In this document: piece after piece, positions 14,525 to 23,790 of the stretch
Layout of the letters: each line of letters starts with the position of its first letter
Position numbering within the stretch: position 1 is the stretch's first letter
From: Caldilineaceae bacterium
GTDB lineage: Bacteria > Chloroflexota > Anaerolineae > Caldilineales > Caldilineaceae
Length of the DNA stretch: 34,134 nucleotides
NCBI GenBank assembly: GCA_023384455.1
Contig: JAHDWH010000012.1
Coordinates: 19,056-53,189, forward strand
Reading direction: 5' to 3'
Position numbers and translations under genes: made by a program
Notes under the pieces: model-generated
Told to the model about the DNA's origin: nothing
The model's input: the letters and a program-made list of their open reading frames with translations, nothing else
Databases searched by the model: none

Positions 14525-16369
14525 ATGAAACGATCCATCTATCTGACTGTCGTAGCGCTGGTATTAGCCATCGCGTTGGTGGCATGTGGGGGGCCACAAA
14601 CTGCCGCCCCTGCCGCAGAAGCCGAACAGCCGGCCGGAAAGACGGCTGAACAGCCAGCAGAAAAGGAGGCCGCAGAGCCGGTAGAAGCAGCCGCAGAAGA
14701 CTACGCCAATGCATCCCGGGAAGAAACCCTAATTATCGACAAACCAAGCCGTCTTGAGGGAGGCGACAACTGGAACCCCTTTGTACCGGGCAACTCAACG
14801 GGTTGGGGTCTGACTACTTTGGGCTATGATCCTTTGATCCTGCTCAGCTATGGTACTGGCGAGATTGAGAATTGGATGGCCGAATCTCTCACCTCCAACG
14901 AGGATGCCACAGTCTGGACGCTGAAGCTGCGCCCAGGCATCACCTGGAACGACGGCACACCCTTGACTGCGGCCGACATCGTCTTTTCGACTGAACTGCA
15001 ACTGAAAACCGAGGGTCTTGGTCAGCACTTCACCTACAAAGAGTGGATCGCATCGGTGGAGATGATCGATGAGCTGACTGTGGTCTACAACTTGAACAAG
15101 CCAAACGTGCGTTTTGCCCTGGAACGCTATGCAGACAACCTGTGCGGCGTTGACAGCATCGTTCCGCAGCATGTTTGGGAAGGCGTAGAAGATCCAAGCA
15201 CCTTCACCAACTTCGATCTGGAAAAAGGGTATCCCCTGAGTACCGGCCCGTACATTCTGAATAAGGTCACTGAGAACGAGTCCATCTGGGTGCGCAACGA
15301 TCATTGGTGGGCAGCGGAGACTGGTCTGAAAAAGCTGCCTGAGCCAAAGAAGATCATTATCTCCTATGTGGGACCGGAGGAAATTCGCACCGCCACGGGT
15401 ATTGATGACGGCTTCGACACTATGGAGGACATTACCCTGGGATCCTTCCAGGCTCTGCATGGCCAGAACTCCAACTGGATCGCGTTCCAGGAAGAGCTGC
15501 CCTATGTGTGGCCGGATCCGTGCTCTCGCAGCCTGACTGTCAACAATGCGGTCGCGCCTTGGGACGACAAGGATATGCGCTGGGTACTGAACTACGTTAT
15601 GGACCGGCAGCAGATCATCGACATCGCCTACGAAGGCACTTCCATCATGGGTCCATACCCGTGGCCACTCTACCCCTCCATGCAGCCCTATACCGACCTG
15701 GTACCGGCAGAGACTATCGCCAAGTTCACCGAGCCTAATCTTGCTAAGGCCGAAGAGATTATGCTTGCCAAAGGCTATGAGAAGGACGGTGACTACTGGA
15801 GCAAGGATGGAAAGCAGTTGGGTTTGGAGATCCAGGTGCATGAGGCCTTTTCCGAGCTGGAGCGGGTAGCCGACGTCTACGCAGAGCAACTGCAACGCTT
15901 TGGAATCAACGCGGTAAAGCTCAAGCTAACTGGCGGCACCTGGGGCGACAATTCGGCGACAGGCAACTATGCAGCCCAGAGCGGCTGGCAGACATGCGGT
16001 TCTATCCTCGAACCCTACAACACACTGCGTCAAATGAGTGCAACCGAGATCGCGCCGATTGGCGAGCGCTTTAATCTACCTCAAAGTAATCGCTTCCGCT
16101 ACCTGAACGAGGAGTATACCCAGCTGGTGAATGAAATCGGCACCCTGGCTTTGGACGACCCCAAGCTGTTGGAGCTGACCGCCAAAGCCCTGGAAATCTT
16201 CTATGATGAGTTGCCAGCCATCCCGACGGCCCAATCCAGAAAGTTGGTGCCCTTTAACACCACCTATTGGACCAACTGGCCGACCATCGACAACTACTAT
16301 CAGCGTCCGGTTACCTGGTGCCCCAGCTTTATCGGCGTCCTCCCAGAGATCCAATCGACCCAGAAGTAA
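14525..16369 (+). CDS. ABC transporter substrate-binding lipoprotein (SBP_bac_5 family)
   Basis: 614 residues. The N-terminus is a lipoprotein signal peptide: MKRS, a hydrophobic stretch and the lipobox LVAC, so Cys21 would be lipidated and the mature protein tethered outside the membrane. A Pro/Ala/Glu-rich linker (about 25-60) leads into the cluster-C binding domain of oligopeptide/dipeptide/opine receptors (TWTLKLRPGITWNDGTPLTAADI; TGPYILNKV; LNYVMDRQQI). Family members bind peptides, nickel chelates, opines or sugars, and the ligand cannot be told from sequence. The start is fixed by GGAGG five bases upstream and by the signal peptide. It is the first gene of a 9-kb operon and is followed by a hairpin that may raise its expression over the permeases. 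Confidence 0.93.
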   Translation: MKRSIYLTVVALVLAIALVACGGPQTAAPAAEAEQPAGKTAEQPAEKEAAEPVEAAAEDYANASREETLIIDKPSRLEGGDNWNPFVPGNSTGWGLTTLGYDPLILLSYGTGEIENWMAESLTSNEDATVWTLKLRPGITWNDGTPLTAADIVFSTELQLKTEGLGQHFTYKEWIASVEMIDELTVVYNLNKPNVRFALERYADNLCGVDSIVPQHVWEGVEDPSTFTNFDLEKGYPLSTGPYILNKVTENESIWVRNDHWWAAETGLKKLPEPKKIIISYVGPEEIRTATGIDDGFDTMEDITLGSFQALHGQNSNWIAFQEELPYVWPDPCSRSLTVNNAVAPWDDKDMRWVLNYVMDRQQIIDIAYEGTSIMGPYPWPLYPSMQPYTDLVPAETIAKFTEPNLAKAEEIMLAKGYEKDGDYWSKDGKQLGLEIQVHEAFSELERVADVYAEQLQRFGINAVKLKLTGGTWGDNSATGNYAAQSGWQTCGSILEPYNTLRQMSATEIAPIGERFNLPQSNRFRYLNEEYTQLVNEIGTLALDDPKLLELTAKALEIFYDELPAIPTAQSRKLVPFNTTYWTNWPTIDNYYQRPVTWCPSFIGVLPEIQSTQK

Positions 16370-16383
16370 TTTGTAACTAAACG

Positions 16384-16412
16384 GCTGCCGGCCTGCCTCT
16401 CAGGCCGGCAGC
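16384..16412 (+). terminator. intra-operon hairpin after the binding-protein gene
   Basis: A perfect 12-bp GC-rich stem (16384-16395 with 16401-16412, loop CCTCT) lies 15 bases after the stop codon, with no U-run. Such hairpins often protect the upstream message or cut read-through, so that binding protein exceeds permease. Confidence 0.65.
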
Positions 16413-16443
16413 TTATCGTACCTGTGTTCTGGAGGTAGCGTAC

Positions 16444-17460
16444 ATGGGCGGATTAACCCGCGAATACGTCCTGCAACGTTTTTTTATGTTTCTGCTGACC
16501 ATCTGGTTGGGATCATCATTAATTTTCGTCATCCCGCGCTTGGCCCCAGGCGATCCGGTCACAACCATGGTAACCCGTATTGCTATGGACCGTGGTTATG
16601 TAGAAAATGCAGACGAGATCATCGCCAGTTGGAAAGCCCGCTTTGGCCTGGACCAGCCTATGTGGGTGCAGTATGTGCGTTATTGGGGCAATGTGGCACG
16701 CTTCGACTTCGGCTTTTCACTGGCCCGCTTCCCTACACGAGCCTGGGATATGGTGCGGCCGGCCATTCCATGGTCACTGGGTTTACTGGCCGTAGCGACC
16801 ACCCTCTCCTTCCTGCTGGGCATCACGATTGGGGCTTTGATGGGCTGGCGGCGGACGCCCCGCTGGCTGCAAACGATCTTGCCCACAAGCCTCACCTTTG
16901 CATCTATCCCTTACTTTATGTTTGGAATTGTGCTGATCTATGTGGTGGGCTTTAAGCTACACTGGCTACCGGCCACCGGTGCTTATTCTCGCAACGTCAA
17001 CCCAGGTTGGAATTGGCCATTTGTCATCGACGCAGTTAGGCATGCGATTCTGCCCATCGCGTCTATCGTGTTGACCTCCATGGGCGGCTGGGCGTTGGGC
17101 ATGCGCGGTCTGATGATCAGCGTTAATAGTGAAGATTACTTCATTTTGGCCCAGGCCAAGGGGCTGACACCCACCCGCGTCTTCCTCCGCTATGGCGTAC
17201 GTAACGCTATCTTGCCAGCCCTAACCGCATTGGCCCTCGGTCTCGGCGGCCTGATCGGTGGCTCGATCCTGGTCGAGTTTATCTTCGCCTATCCAGGAAC
17301 AGGTTATCTGCTATATCAGTCCATCATCACCCAGGACTATACGGTGACCCAAGCTATCGCCAATCTGATCATCCTTATCACGGCTTCGGGTGTCCTCCTG
17401 CTCGATCTAAGCTATCCATTGATCGATCCCCGAATCACTTATAAAAAGAACACAGGCTAA
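16444..17460 (+). CDS. ABC transporter permease, DppB/OppB type
   Basis: 338 residues with six or so membrane spans, starting with FMFLLTIWLGSSLIFVIPRL. This N-terminal span followed by an extended periplasmic loop (APGDPVTTM..R) is typical of the DppB/OppB subunit. The cytoplasmic EAA loop that docks the ATPase is at about 230-262 (DYFILAQAKGL, then NAILPAL). It forms the inner-membrane channel with the next gene product. GGAGG sits ten bases before the ATG. The gene follows the binding-protein gene by 74 bases. Confidence 0.93.
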   Translation: MGGLTREYVLQRFFMFLLTIWLGSSLIFVIPRLAPGDPVTTMVTRIAMDRGYVENADEIIASWKARFGLDQPMWVQYVRYWGNVARFDFGFSLARFPTRAWDMVRPAIPWSLGLLAVATTLSFLLGITIGALMGWRRTPRWLQTILPTSLTFASIPYFMFGIVLIYVVGFKLHWLPATGAYSRNVNPGWNWPFVIDAVRHAILPIASIVLTSMGGWALGMRGLMISVNSEDYFILAQAKGLTPTRVFLRYGVRNAILPALTALALGLGGLIGGSILVEFIFAYPGTGYLLYQSIITQDYTVTQAIANLIILITASGVLLLDLSYPLIDPRITYKKNTG

Positions 17461-17567
17461 AGTCGTTACAGCAGCAAAAAAAGATCAAAATACCGGTCAC
17501 CATAGCCGGTTCTAGGCAGGTCCGCCACAGCACTTTGTAGCGGAAACAAGTCAAAAAGGAGAGTGGT

Positions 17568-18482
17568 GTGGCCCAATTGCTTGATAATCAAATCGGCAGC
17601 AGCAAGGTCGCTTGGCGTTTTAACACCTGGGATATAGCTTGGCTAAATGTTAAATTCTTGCTCGGCGGCGGGATTGTGCTCACCATCGTCCTGTTCGGCC
17701 TCGTAGGCCCGTTCTTCTGGGACACAGACCTGGCCTACACCGGATCTTCACCGTTAAATCTGCCGCCCAGTTGGTCCAAGGGTGGCAACGCCGAACATCC
17801 GTTGGGGACAGAAAGCAACGGTCGCGATATGCTAGCCCAGCTCATTGTGGGCACACCATCTTCGCTCAAGGTCGGATTTCTGGCTGCAACTATCGGCATG
17901 GTGGTTGGTCTGTTTCTTGGTTCTCTGGCTGGATACTTCGGCGGGTGGTGGGATCACGTGATTCGCACCATCAGCGACTCGGCCATTACCATCCCTGCCC
18001 TGGCGGTACTGATCGTGATCGCAGCCTATATTCCCATGACGAACTCCACTGGTATGGCCCTGATCCTGGCGATGTTTGCCTGGCCGGGGCCAACGCGTCT
18101 GGTTCGTTCCCAGATATTATCCCTGCGGGAACGGGGTTATGTGCGCATGGCCATGCTGTCGGGGGCACCTGCGCTTGAGATCATGTTCGTGGAGATGGTA
18201 CCCAACATGCTTCCCTGGCTGGCTGCCAGTTTGACCGGCGGCATCTCCGGTGCGATTCTGGGCGCTACTGGCCTAGAGGCGCTCGGATTGGGGCCGACAC
18301 GGGTGCCATCCCTGGGTATGATCATCAACCACGCGACCACGAACTCCGCTCTCGTGCGCGGGATGGTCTGGTGGTGGCTACCGCCCATTATTACGCTTAT
18401 GATCATCTTCGTGGGCTTCTTTCTTATGACAATTGGCTTGGACGAAATTGCAAATCCACGTCTAAGGGGAGCCAAAGCATGA
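17568..18482 (+). CDS. ABC transporter permease, DppC/OppC type
   Basis: 304 residues from a GTG start preceded by AAGGAGA. The N-terminal span (GGGIVLTIVLFGLVGPFFW) is followed by the family hallmark HPLGTESNGRDMLAQLIVGTPSSL, then further spans and the EAA loop around LRERGYVRMAMLSGAP. It pairs with the preceding permease. Its stop overlaps the start of the first ATPase gene by four bases (ATGA), implying translational coupling. The 107-base gap upstream has only a weak ACCGG/CCGGT hairpin. Confidence 0.93.
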   Translation: MAQLLDNQIGSSKVAWRFNTWDIAWLNVKFLLGGGIVLTIVLFGLVGPFFWDTDLAYTGSSPLNLPPSWSKGGNAEHPLGTESNGRDMLAQLIVGTPSSLKVGFLAATIGMVVGLFLGSLAGYFGGWWDHVIRTISDSAITIPALAVLIVIAAYIPMTNSTGMALILAMFAWPGPTRLVRSQILSLRERGYVRMAMLSGAPALEIMFVEMVPNMLPWLAASLTGGISGAILGATGLEALGLGPTRVPSLGMIINHATTNSALVRGMVWWWLPPIITLMIIFVGFFLMTIGLDEIANPRLRGAKA

Positions 18483-19501
18483 GCGCTGTAGACAGGAAGC
18501 AAAACGCCCTCGTAGTAGACGATCTACACGTTCACTACTTCTCGCCACGGGGGTCAATCATTGCCGCCAACGGTGTATCTTTTTCGTTGCGCAAAGGTGA
18601 AATACTTGGGCTAGTGGGAGAATCCGGTTGCGGCAAAACAACGGTAGCCATGGCTATTTTGCGCATGATACAGCCGCCGGGACGCATTGTGCATGGGCAA
18701 ATCCGGATCGACGGCCAAGACATTGTCGGCCTTTCAGAACGCGCGATGCGAAAGGTGCGCTGGCAAGAGTTGGCCCTCGTTCCTCAAGGCGCCATGAATT
18801 CCCTCAACCCGGTAACCCGGATCCGCGAGCAGATGGGCGATGCTATCACAACCCACGAAGCAGTGAGCCGTGAGCAACTGCGGGAACGTATCCTCAAGCT
18901 GATGACCGATGTGGGCTTGCCGGAACGTGTAATCAGTATGTATCCCCACGAATTGAGCGGCGGAATGAAGCAGCGGGTATGTATTGCTATGTCCATCGCG
19001 CTGAACCCCAAAGTAATCATCGCCGATGAACCTACCAGCGCGCTGGATGTGGTCGTGCAACGTGTCGTGGCGCAGACTTTGCTGGATGTCAAAGAGCGGC
19101 TCGGGGTCTCCATGGTGTTGATCGGCCACGATATGGGGTTGCAGGCGCAACTAGTCGATCGAATTGCTGTCATGTACGCCGGGAATCTGGTGGAGGTGGC
19201 GCCGGTGATCGCGGCATTTGAGAACCCGCTGCACCCATACACCCAGATTCTGATCGAATCGATCCCATCAATCAAGGAACGAAAGCCACTTAAGGTTACA
19301 GAAGGAATAACCCACGATTTACGCAACCCACCGCCCGGCTGTATCTTCCAGTTCCGGTGTATGTGGGTTGAACAGAAGTGTCGTGAAAGTGCGCCGCCCA
19401 TGATGGAAATGGCAGATAACCATTTTGTCGCCTGCTGGCAATATCCCGAAAGATACGAATCAACCAAAACCCAATCAGACCTTACCCTTGAGAACTCATG
19501 A
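18479..19501 (+). CDS. ABC transporter ATP-binding protein, DppD/OppD type
   Basis: 340 residues. Walker A is GESGCGKT (47-54), the Q-loop lies in LVPQGAMNSLNP, the signature is LSGGMKQR (159-166), Walker B with D-loop is VIIADEPTSALD (179-190), and the H-switch is in GHDMG. The C-terminus carries the oligopeptide-ATPase extension with three conserved Cys (GCIFQFRCMW...KC), which in relatives can hold an iron-sulfur cluster. The start at 18479 overlaps the permease stop; a longer in-frame start within the permease gene is not needed. It powers uptake together with the next ATPase. Confidence 0.94.
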   Translation: MSAVDRKQNALVVDDLHVHYFSPRGSIIAANGVSFSLRKGEILGLVGESGCGKTTVAMAILRMIQPPGRIVHGQIRIDGQDIVGLSERAMRKVRWQELALVPQGAMNSLNPVTRIREQMGDAITTHEAVSREQLRERILKLMTDVGLPERVISMYPHELSGGMKQRVCIAMSIALNPKVIIADEPTSALDVVVQRVVAQTLLDVKERLGVSMVLIGHDMGLQAQLVDRIAVMYAGNLVEVAPVIAAFENPLHPYTQILIESIPSIKERKPLKVTEGITHDLRNPPPGCIFQFRCMWVEQKCRESAPPMMEMADNHFVACWQYPERYESTKTQSDLTLENS

Positions 19502-20472
19502 CACAACCCCTTCTAGAGATCAAAGAGGCAACCAAGACGTTCAAGAGCGGCATCTTGGGCACGAAGTCGGCCATAGTCGCGCTGGACTCTTTCAATCTCA
19601 AAATATACGAAGACCCGGCACGCATTACGACAATTGCGGGCGAAAGTGGCAGCGGCAAAACCACCTTGGCCAATCTCATTCTGGGCTTTATGCCCCCGTC
19701 CGAGGGGCAGATTCTCTACAAGGGTGTGGATATCGCTACGATGGATCGGACACAGCGCTTGGGCTTCCGTCAAGAAGTACAGGCCATTTTTCAGGACCCC
19801 TACGAAGTCTACAACCCCTTTTTCCGAATCCGCCATACCTTTGACTTGGTTATGCGTCGCTTTACCCTGGCACGCAGTAAGGCTGACCAGCGGGAGATGA
19901 TCGAAGACGCCCTCAATCTGGTGGGTCTGCGCGGCGAGGAAATTCTTGAAAAATATCCCCACCAACTGAGCGGGGGTCAGCGTCAGCGGGTGATGGTGGC
20001 AAGAGCCTATATGTTGCACCCTCGTCTGATCGTGGCTGATGAACCCGTATCCGCTGTAGACGCGTCATTACGTGCTATGATCCTGGACATTATGCTGCGT
20101 TTGCGGGATGAACACGGAATCTCGTTTTTGTATATCACGCATGATCTGTCAACCGCCTATCAGATTGGCGACGATATGTACGTGCTGTTTCAGGGCATCA
20201 CGGCTGAGTCGGGAGATACCCGCACAATCATCGAGAACCCAAAACATCCGTACGTGCAGGAATTGATCAGTTCGATCCCTGTGCCCGATCCGAGAACCAA
20301 ATGGGATACAACCATCCAACTGCCGGATGAGGAGACTATGCGCAAGGAACATATGAACGGATGCCGGTTTTACCAGCGTTGCCCGCATAGAATGAACGCA
20401 TGTTTGCAGGCACAGCCACCGCGGTTCTCGGTCGGCAGCGAACACCTTGTGGCCTGCTACCTGTACGAGTAA
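19498..20472 (+). CDS. ABC transporter ATP-binding protein, DppF/OppF type
   Basis: 324 residues starting at an ATGA overlap with the preceding ATPase. Walker A is GESGSGKT (48-55), the Q-loop FQDPYEVYNPFF (98-109), the signature LSGGQRQR (157-164), Walker B LIVADEPVSAVD (177-188) and the H-switch THDLS. The oligopeptide-family C-terminal tail with Cys residues (GCRFYQRCPHRMNAC) is present. With the upstream ATPase it forms the heterodimeric motor of the importer. 232 bases separate it from the next gene. Confidence 0.94.
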   Translation: MTQPLLEIKEATKTFKSGILGTKSAIVALDSFNLKIYEDPARITTIAGESGSGKTTLANLILGFMPPSEGQILYKGVDIATMDRTQRLGFRQEVQAIFQDPYEVYNPFFRIRHTFDLVMRRFTLARSKADQREMIEDALNLVGLRGEEILEKYPHQLSGGQRQRVMVARAYMLHPRLIVADEPVSAVDASLRAMILDIMLRLRDEHGISFLYITHDLSTAYQIGDDMYVLFQGITAESGDTRTIIENPKHPYVQELISSIPVPDPRTKWDTTIQLPDEETMRKEHMNGCRFYQRCPHRMNACLQAQPPRFSVGSEHLVACYLYE

Positions 20473-20704
20473 GACGCTTCTTCCTCTATTGTGCGTGACT
20501 TCGATGATGCCTCATGCGCCAGCTCCGATCTATCCCACCGGGAGTCCGGCCAACACTTTCTTGCAGATAAACACTCAACCCAACGCCAAATTAGTATGTT
20601 GCGTCCATGGACTGAAGGACAAGAAAATATTGGCGCTGCGGTCTGCAGCCCAGTTTGTCGCAGATACTCTCAGCCAGGCCTGATATATCACTCGGAGAAA
20701 TACG

Positions 20705-21808
20705 ATGAGCTACATAGGGAAATACAAGCCGGACCCCGATTTCCAGCGCTTGCTCACCGTCTTTCGCCGAGAAGGCGAGCCGGATCGTATCCCTTTTCTC
20801 GAACTTTTTGCTGACCTGGAGATCATGGAGGATGTCCTGGAGAAGCCGATCCCTCGTTTCGGGCGATTGGAATCACAAGGAGTGAATCGGGAGATGGAGG
20901 CGCGCTACTGCGATGCCCACATCGAGTTCTATCACAGCCTGGGCTATGACTATGTGCGCGCTGTCACGAGAGGAGGCGACCTACAGTTCGGTCACATACA
21001 ACTGGACGACACTGCCAAACTCTCCAAAGGCAAGCGCAGTTGGATTCGCGGGTCTGGTGGGCTTGTCACCAACTGGACCCAATACGAAGCGTACCCGTGG
21101 CCCGATTCCCGCGATATAGACTACTGGATGTTGGAGTATCTATCCGGCCATCTGCCGGATGGGATGAAACTTTTGGCCCATAGCGGCAGCATCCTGGAGT
21201 CTGTGATGTGGTTGATGGGCTACGAGACCTTTGCGATGAACCTGTACGACCAGCCAGACCTGTTGGAGGTCATGTTTGAACGCGTCGGCCAAATGTACAT
21301 GGATCGCTGCCACGCATTGAGTCAATTTGATGCTATCGGGGCCATCTGGATTAACGACGATATCGGCCATCGGTCCGGGACCATGATTGCGCCCGATCAC
21401 CTGCGCCACTACGTATTTCCCTGGTGGAAACGTATCGCCGAATGTATCCACGCTCAGGGCCGTCCTGTACTGCTGCACTCGTGCGGCAAACTGGAGCTGG
21501 TCATGGATGAGATCATCGACGATATCGGGGTCGATGCCAAACACTCGTTCGAGGATACAATTTTGCCTGTGACCGAAGCCAAGAAGCTGTATGGAAACCG
21601 TGTTGCGCTCCTAGGGGGAGTCGATATCGACTATATATGTCGGCACTCAGAGGAGGAAATCCGCCAATACGTGCGCAACGTAATCGACGTCTGCGGACCG
21701 GGAGGCAGCTATGCTCTGGGTACGGGCAACAGTGTGGCTAACTACATCCCCGTCCCAAACTATCTGGCCATGCTGGACGAAGGCCGACGCTATGGAGTCT
21801 ACTCATGA
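20705..21808 (+). CDS. URO-D superfamily protein (MtaA/HemE-like TIM barrel)
   Basis: 367 residues of the uroporphyrinogen-decarboxylase superfamily. The late barrel motif LLHSCGKL (HSCG 258-261) and LLGGVDID are the landmarks; in methylcobamide:thiol methyltransferases such as MtaA/MtbA the His and Cys of this motif are zinc ligands. The N-terminal RQAGRYLPEY-type motif of true HemE is absent, so a haem-pathway role is unlikely. The start has CGGAGA seven bases upstream. The stop overlaps the start of the next URO-D gene by four bases, so the two are probably made in equal amounts and may work as a pair. Context: directly after a complete importer and about 8 kb from a corrinoid carrier gene. 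A methyl-transfer or related C1 step on the imported compound is inferred, not shown. Confidence 0.88.
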   Translation: MSYIGKYKPDPDFQRLLTVFRREGEPDRIPFLELFADLEIMEDVLEKPIPRFGRLESQGVNREMEARYCDAHIEFYHSLGYDYVRAVTRGGDLQFGHIQLDDTAKLSKGKRSWIRGSGGLVTNWTQYEAYPWPDSRDIDYWMLEYLSGHLPDGMKLLAHSGSILESVMWLMGYETFAMNLYDQPDLLEVMFERVGQMYMDRCHALSQFDAIGAIWINDDIGHRSGTMIAPDHLRHYVFPWWKRIAECIHAQGRPVLLHSCGKLELVMDEIIDDIGVDAKHSFEDTILPVTEAKKLYGNRVALLGGVDIDYICRHSEEEIRQYVRNVIDVCGPGGSYALGTGNSVANYIPVPNYLAMLDEGRRYGVYS

Positions 21809-22818
21809 ACAGTCGCGAACGCATTCGTACCATCATAGATGGCGGTGAGCCAGACCGTTGTGGTCTGTGGCTGGGGAACCCCCACAAGGATACGTGGCCG
21901 ATCTACCTGAAGGCATTTGATCTACCGGACGAGGAGAGCGTGCGCCGTCATTTCCAGGATGATTTCCGCTGGATTCGGCCGGGTGAAAACGACTACAAGC
22001 ATCCAGAAGGCAGACCGATCTTTGACAATCCACGCAGCGGAGTAGAACTGAGCGCGGGCGGGGTCTTTGCAGACTGCGAGGATGCCCAGGAAGTCGAAGA
22101 CTTTGCCTGGCCCAATCCAGATTTTCTTGACTTTTCCCACACGCTGGAAGCCCTCGACGCCGCCGGGGACCTCTATCGGGCCAGCGGCTTTTGGTGTCCC
22201 TTCTTCCACAACCTGTGCGACTTTCTGGGCATGGAAAACTACTTCATAAAAATGTACACCCATCCCGAAGTAGTTCATGCCATTACACGCCATGTGGTCG
22301 ATTTCTATCTTGAAGCCAATCGACGTTTTTTCCAGGCGGCTGGCCCCCGGGTGGATGGATTTTTCTTTGGCAACGATTTTGGCAGTCAGCGTGGCCTGCT
22401 GATCGGGCCAAACCTGTTTGACGAGTTCGTGGCCCCCTATTTCCGCCAACTGACGGAATTGGGCCACGAATACGACTATCAGGTGATCCTGCATTCCTGC
22501 GGATCGATCCACACAGTACTCCCGCGCATCGTCGATATGGGTGTTGACGCCCTGCATCCGTTGCAAGCCAAAGCAGCCAATATGGATGCGGCTACCCTGG
22601 CCCGGGATTTCGGAAAACAATTGGCCTTTATGGGCGGCATCGATACCCAGGACCTGCTGGTCAATGGCACGCCCGAAGAGGTCAAAGAGGATGTGCGGCG
22701 GGTCAAAAGCTTGCTGGGGCCAAACCTGATTGTCAGCCCCAGCCACGAAGCCCTGTTGCCCAACGTCCCAGCAGAGAATGTGCGGGCTATGGCAGAGGCG
22801 GCCCTGGAACAGAATTGA
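21805..22818 (+). CDS. URO-D superfamily protein, coupled to the preceding one
   Basis: 337 residues with the same fold as its neighbour but low overall similarity. It opens NSRERIRTIIDGGEPDRCGLW, a family-typical start in which 'R...i..gg.pDR' positions the barrel mouth. The metal motif is ILHSCGSI (HSCG 230-233), followed by the helix to ALHPLQAKAANMD and MGGIDTQDLL. No HemE-type N-terminal Arg motif is present. The ATGA overlap with the 20705 gene makes translational coupling likely. Two different URO-D proteins in tandem point to either a heteromeric enzyme or consecutive methyl-transfer steps. Confidence 0.88.
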   Translation: MNSRERIRTIIDGGEPDRCGLWLGNPHKDTWPIYLKAFDLPDEESVRRHFQDDFRWIRPGENDYKHPEGRPIFDNPRSGVELSAGGVFADCEDAQEVEDFAWPNPDFLDFSHTLEALDAAGDLYRASGFWCPFFHNLCDFLGMENYFIKMYTHPEVVHAITRHVVDFYLEANRRFFQAAGPRVDGFFFGNDFGSQRGLLIGPNLFDEFVAPYFRQLTELGHEYDYQVILHSCGSIHTVLPRIVDMGVDALHPLQAKAANMDAATLARDFGKQLAFMGGIDTQDLLVNGTPEEVKEDVRRVKSLLGPNLIVSPSHEALLPNVPAENVRAMAEAALEQN

Positions 22819-22858
22819 ACACCGTGACATCGAGTCTGTATAGATAAAGGAAAAAAAC

Positions 22859-23722
22859 ATGCGCCTGGGCGTTGTAGGAATGATGCCGTCGGACTTCCGC
22901 GCCATCAACAGCGAACATTTGGCCGCGGTACGCGGCTTGGGACTGAGCGGCGTGGGTTTTCACGCCGGGGGGCGGGGACTCTTCGACGTGACCAGCGCAG
23001 AAACCGCGCAGGCGAAGAAGACCTTCGCGGCGGCGGGGATGGACATTGTGCAGTTTGGCATCGGCTACCCCGACTGCCTCTTTGCGCCGGAAGTTGCGGC
23101 GCGGGACGAAGTTGTAAAGGTAATCGGACAGGGGCTGGAAGTGGCGGCAGAGTTGGGCGCGCACGTCTGCCTGATCCGCACAGGCAGCCTGAGTCCACGG
23201 GGGTCTTACTTCCCAGCCGCCGAGAATCACAGCCCGGAAGCCTGGCAGCGGCTGCGGGAAACTGTGCGCCGCATCGCCGACAAAGCGGAAGCCGTCGGGC
23301 AGATGGTCGTCATCGAGACCCACCTGCTCACGATTCTGGGTTCGCCCGAGGCCAACCAGCAGATCATCGCCGAAGTCGCTTCGCCCCGCATGAAAGTGGT
23401 GATGGACTACACCAACCACTTCCCCACAATGCAGAGCGTCTTCCACAGCACAGAACGGCTCAACCACATTTTTGATCTGATGGGGCCGATCTCCGGCGTG
23501 GCCCACTGCAAAGATATCGTCTTCGGACCAAAGCTGGTGTTGCACATCGACGAGGCCATCCCTGGCGAGGGGCTGTTGGACCTGCACACGGCCCTGCGCC
23601 GCTGGCAAAACCTCTACCCGGACGGCTATATGCTGTTGGAACATCTGCCCGACGCCGACTACCCCCTGGCCGCGGCCAACACGCGGCGCATCGCAGCCGA
23701 GGCGGGTGTGGAGATTCACTGA
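22859..23722 (+). CDS. sugar phosphate isomerase/epimerase-like TIM barrel (AP_endonuc_2 family)
   Basis: 287 residues of the xylose-isomerase-like barrel family. The four metal-ligand positions are visible: E153 (VVIETH), D183 (VVMDYTNH), H216 (GVAHCKD) and E261 (MLLEHL); IPGEGLLD is the usual loop before the last strand. Members isomerise or epimerise sugars, or act as aldolases or dehydratases, with Mn or Mg. AAAGGA lies eight bases before the ATG, and 40 bases separate it from the URO-D gene, so it is the last gene of the importer operon. It would act on the imported compound or its product. The operon ends at the hairpin at 23756. Confidence 0.87.
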   Translation: MRLGVVGMMPSDFRAINSEHLAAVRGLGLSGVGFHAGGRGLFDVTSAETAQAKKTFAAAGMDIVQFGIGYPDCLFAPEVAARDEVVKVIGQGLEVAAELGAHVCLIRTGSLSPRGSYFPAAENHSPEAWQRLRETVRRIADKAEAVGQMVVIETHLLTILGSPEANQQIIAEVASPRMKVVMDYTNHFPTMQSVFHSTERLNHIFDLMGPISGVAHCKDIVFGPKLVLHIDEAIPGEGLLDLHTALRRWQNLYPDGYMLLEHLPDADYPLAAANTRRIAAEAGVEIH

Positions 23723-23755
23723 GGCACACAGGATAGTGCCCGAATTTCAAATAGC

Positions 23756-23784
23756 GAAAGGGGTGGCTTTGCGCCACCCCTTTC
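23756..23784. terminator. operon terminator
   Basis: A perfect 12-bp stem (GAAAGGGGTGGC, 23756-23767, with 23773-23784) and a five-base loop are followed on the plus strand by CTGTCCTC, with T's already in the stem end. It separates the importer operon from the convergent hicAB pair and may serve both. Confidence 0.75.
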
Positions 23785-23790
23785 CTGTCC

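Noticed and set aside
14795-15895. Minus-strand open frame of 366 codons inside the binding-protein gene
   Set aside because: It is antisense to a lipoprotein with a clear SBP_bac_5 domain, and it has no domain features or ribosome site.
20473-20704. Separate promoter for the URO-D genes
   Set aside because: TTGTCG near 20658 and TGATAT near 20684 have a spacer of about 20 bases, too long for a credible pair. Read-through from the importer genes is the simpler reading.
20705-22818. Reading the tandem URO-D genes as haem-pathway hemE
   Set aside because: The N-terminal Arg-containing motif needed for porphyrin binding is absent in both, and no other haem genes are nearby.
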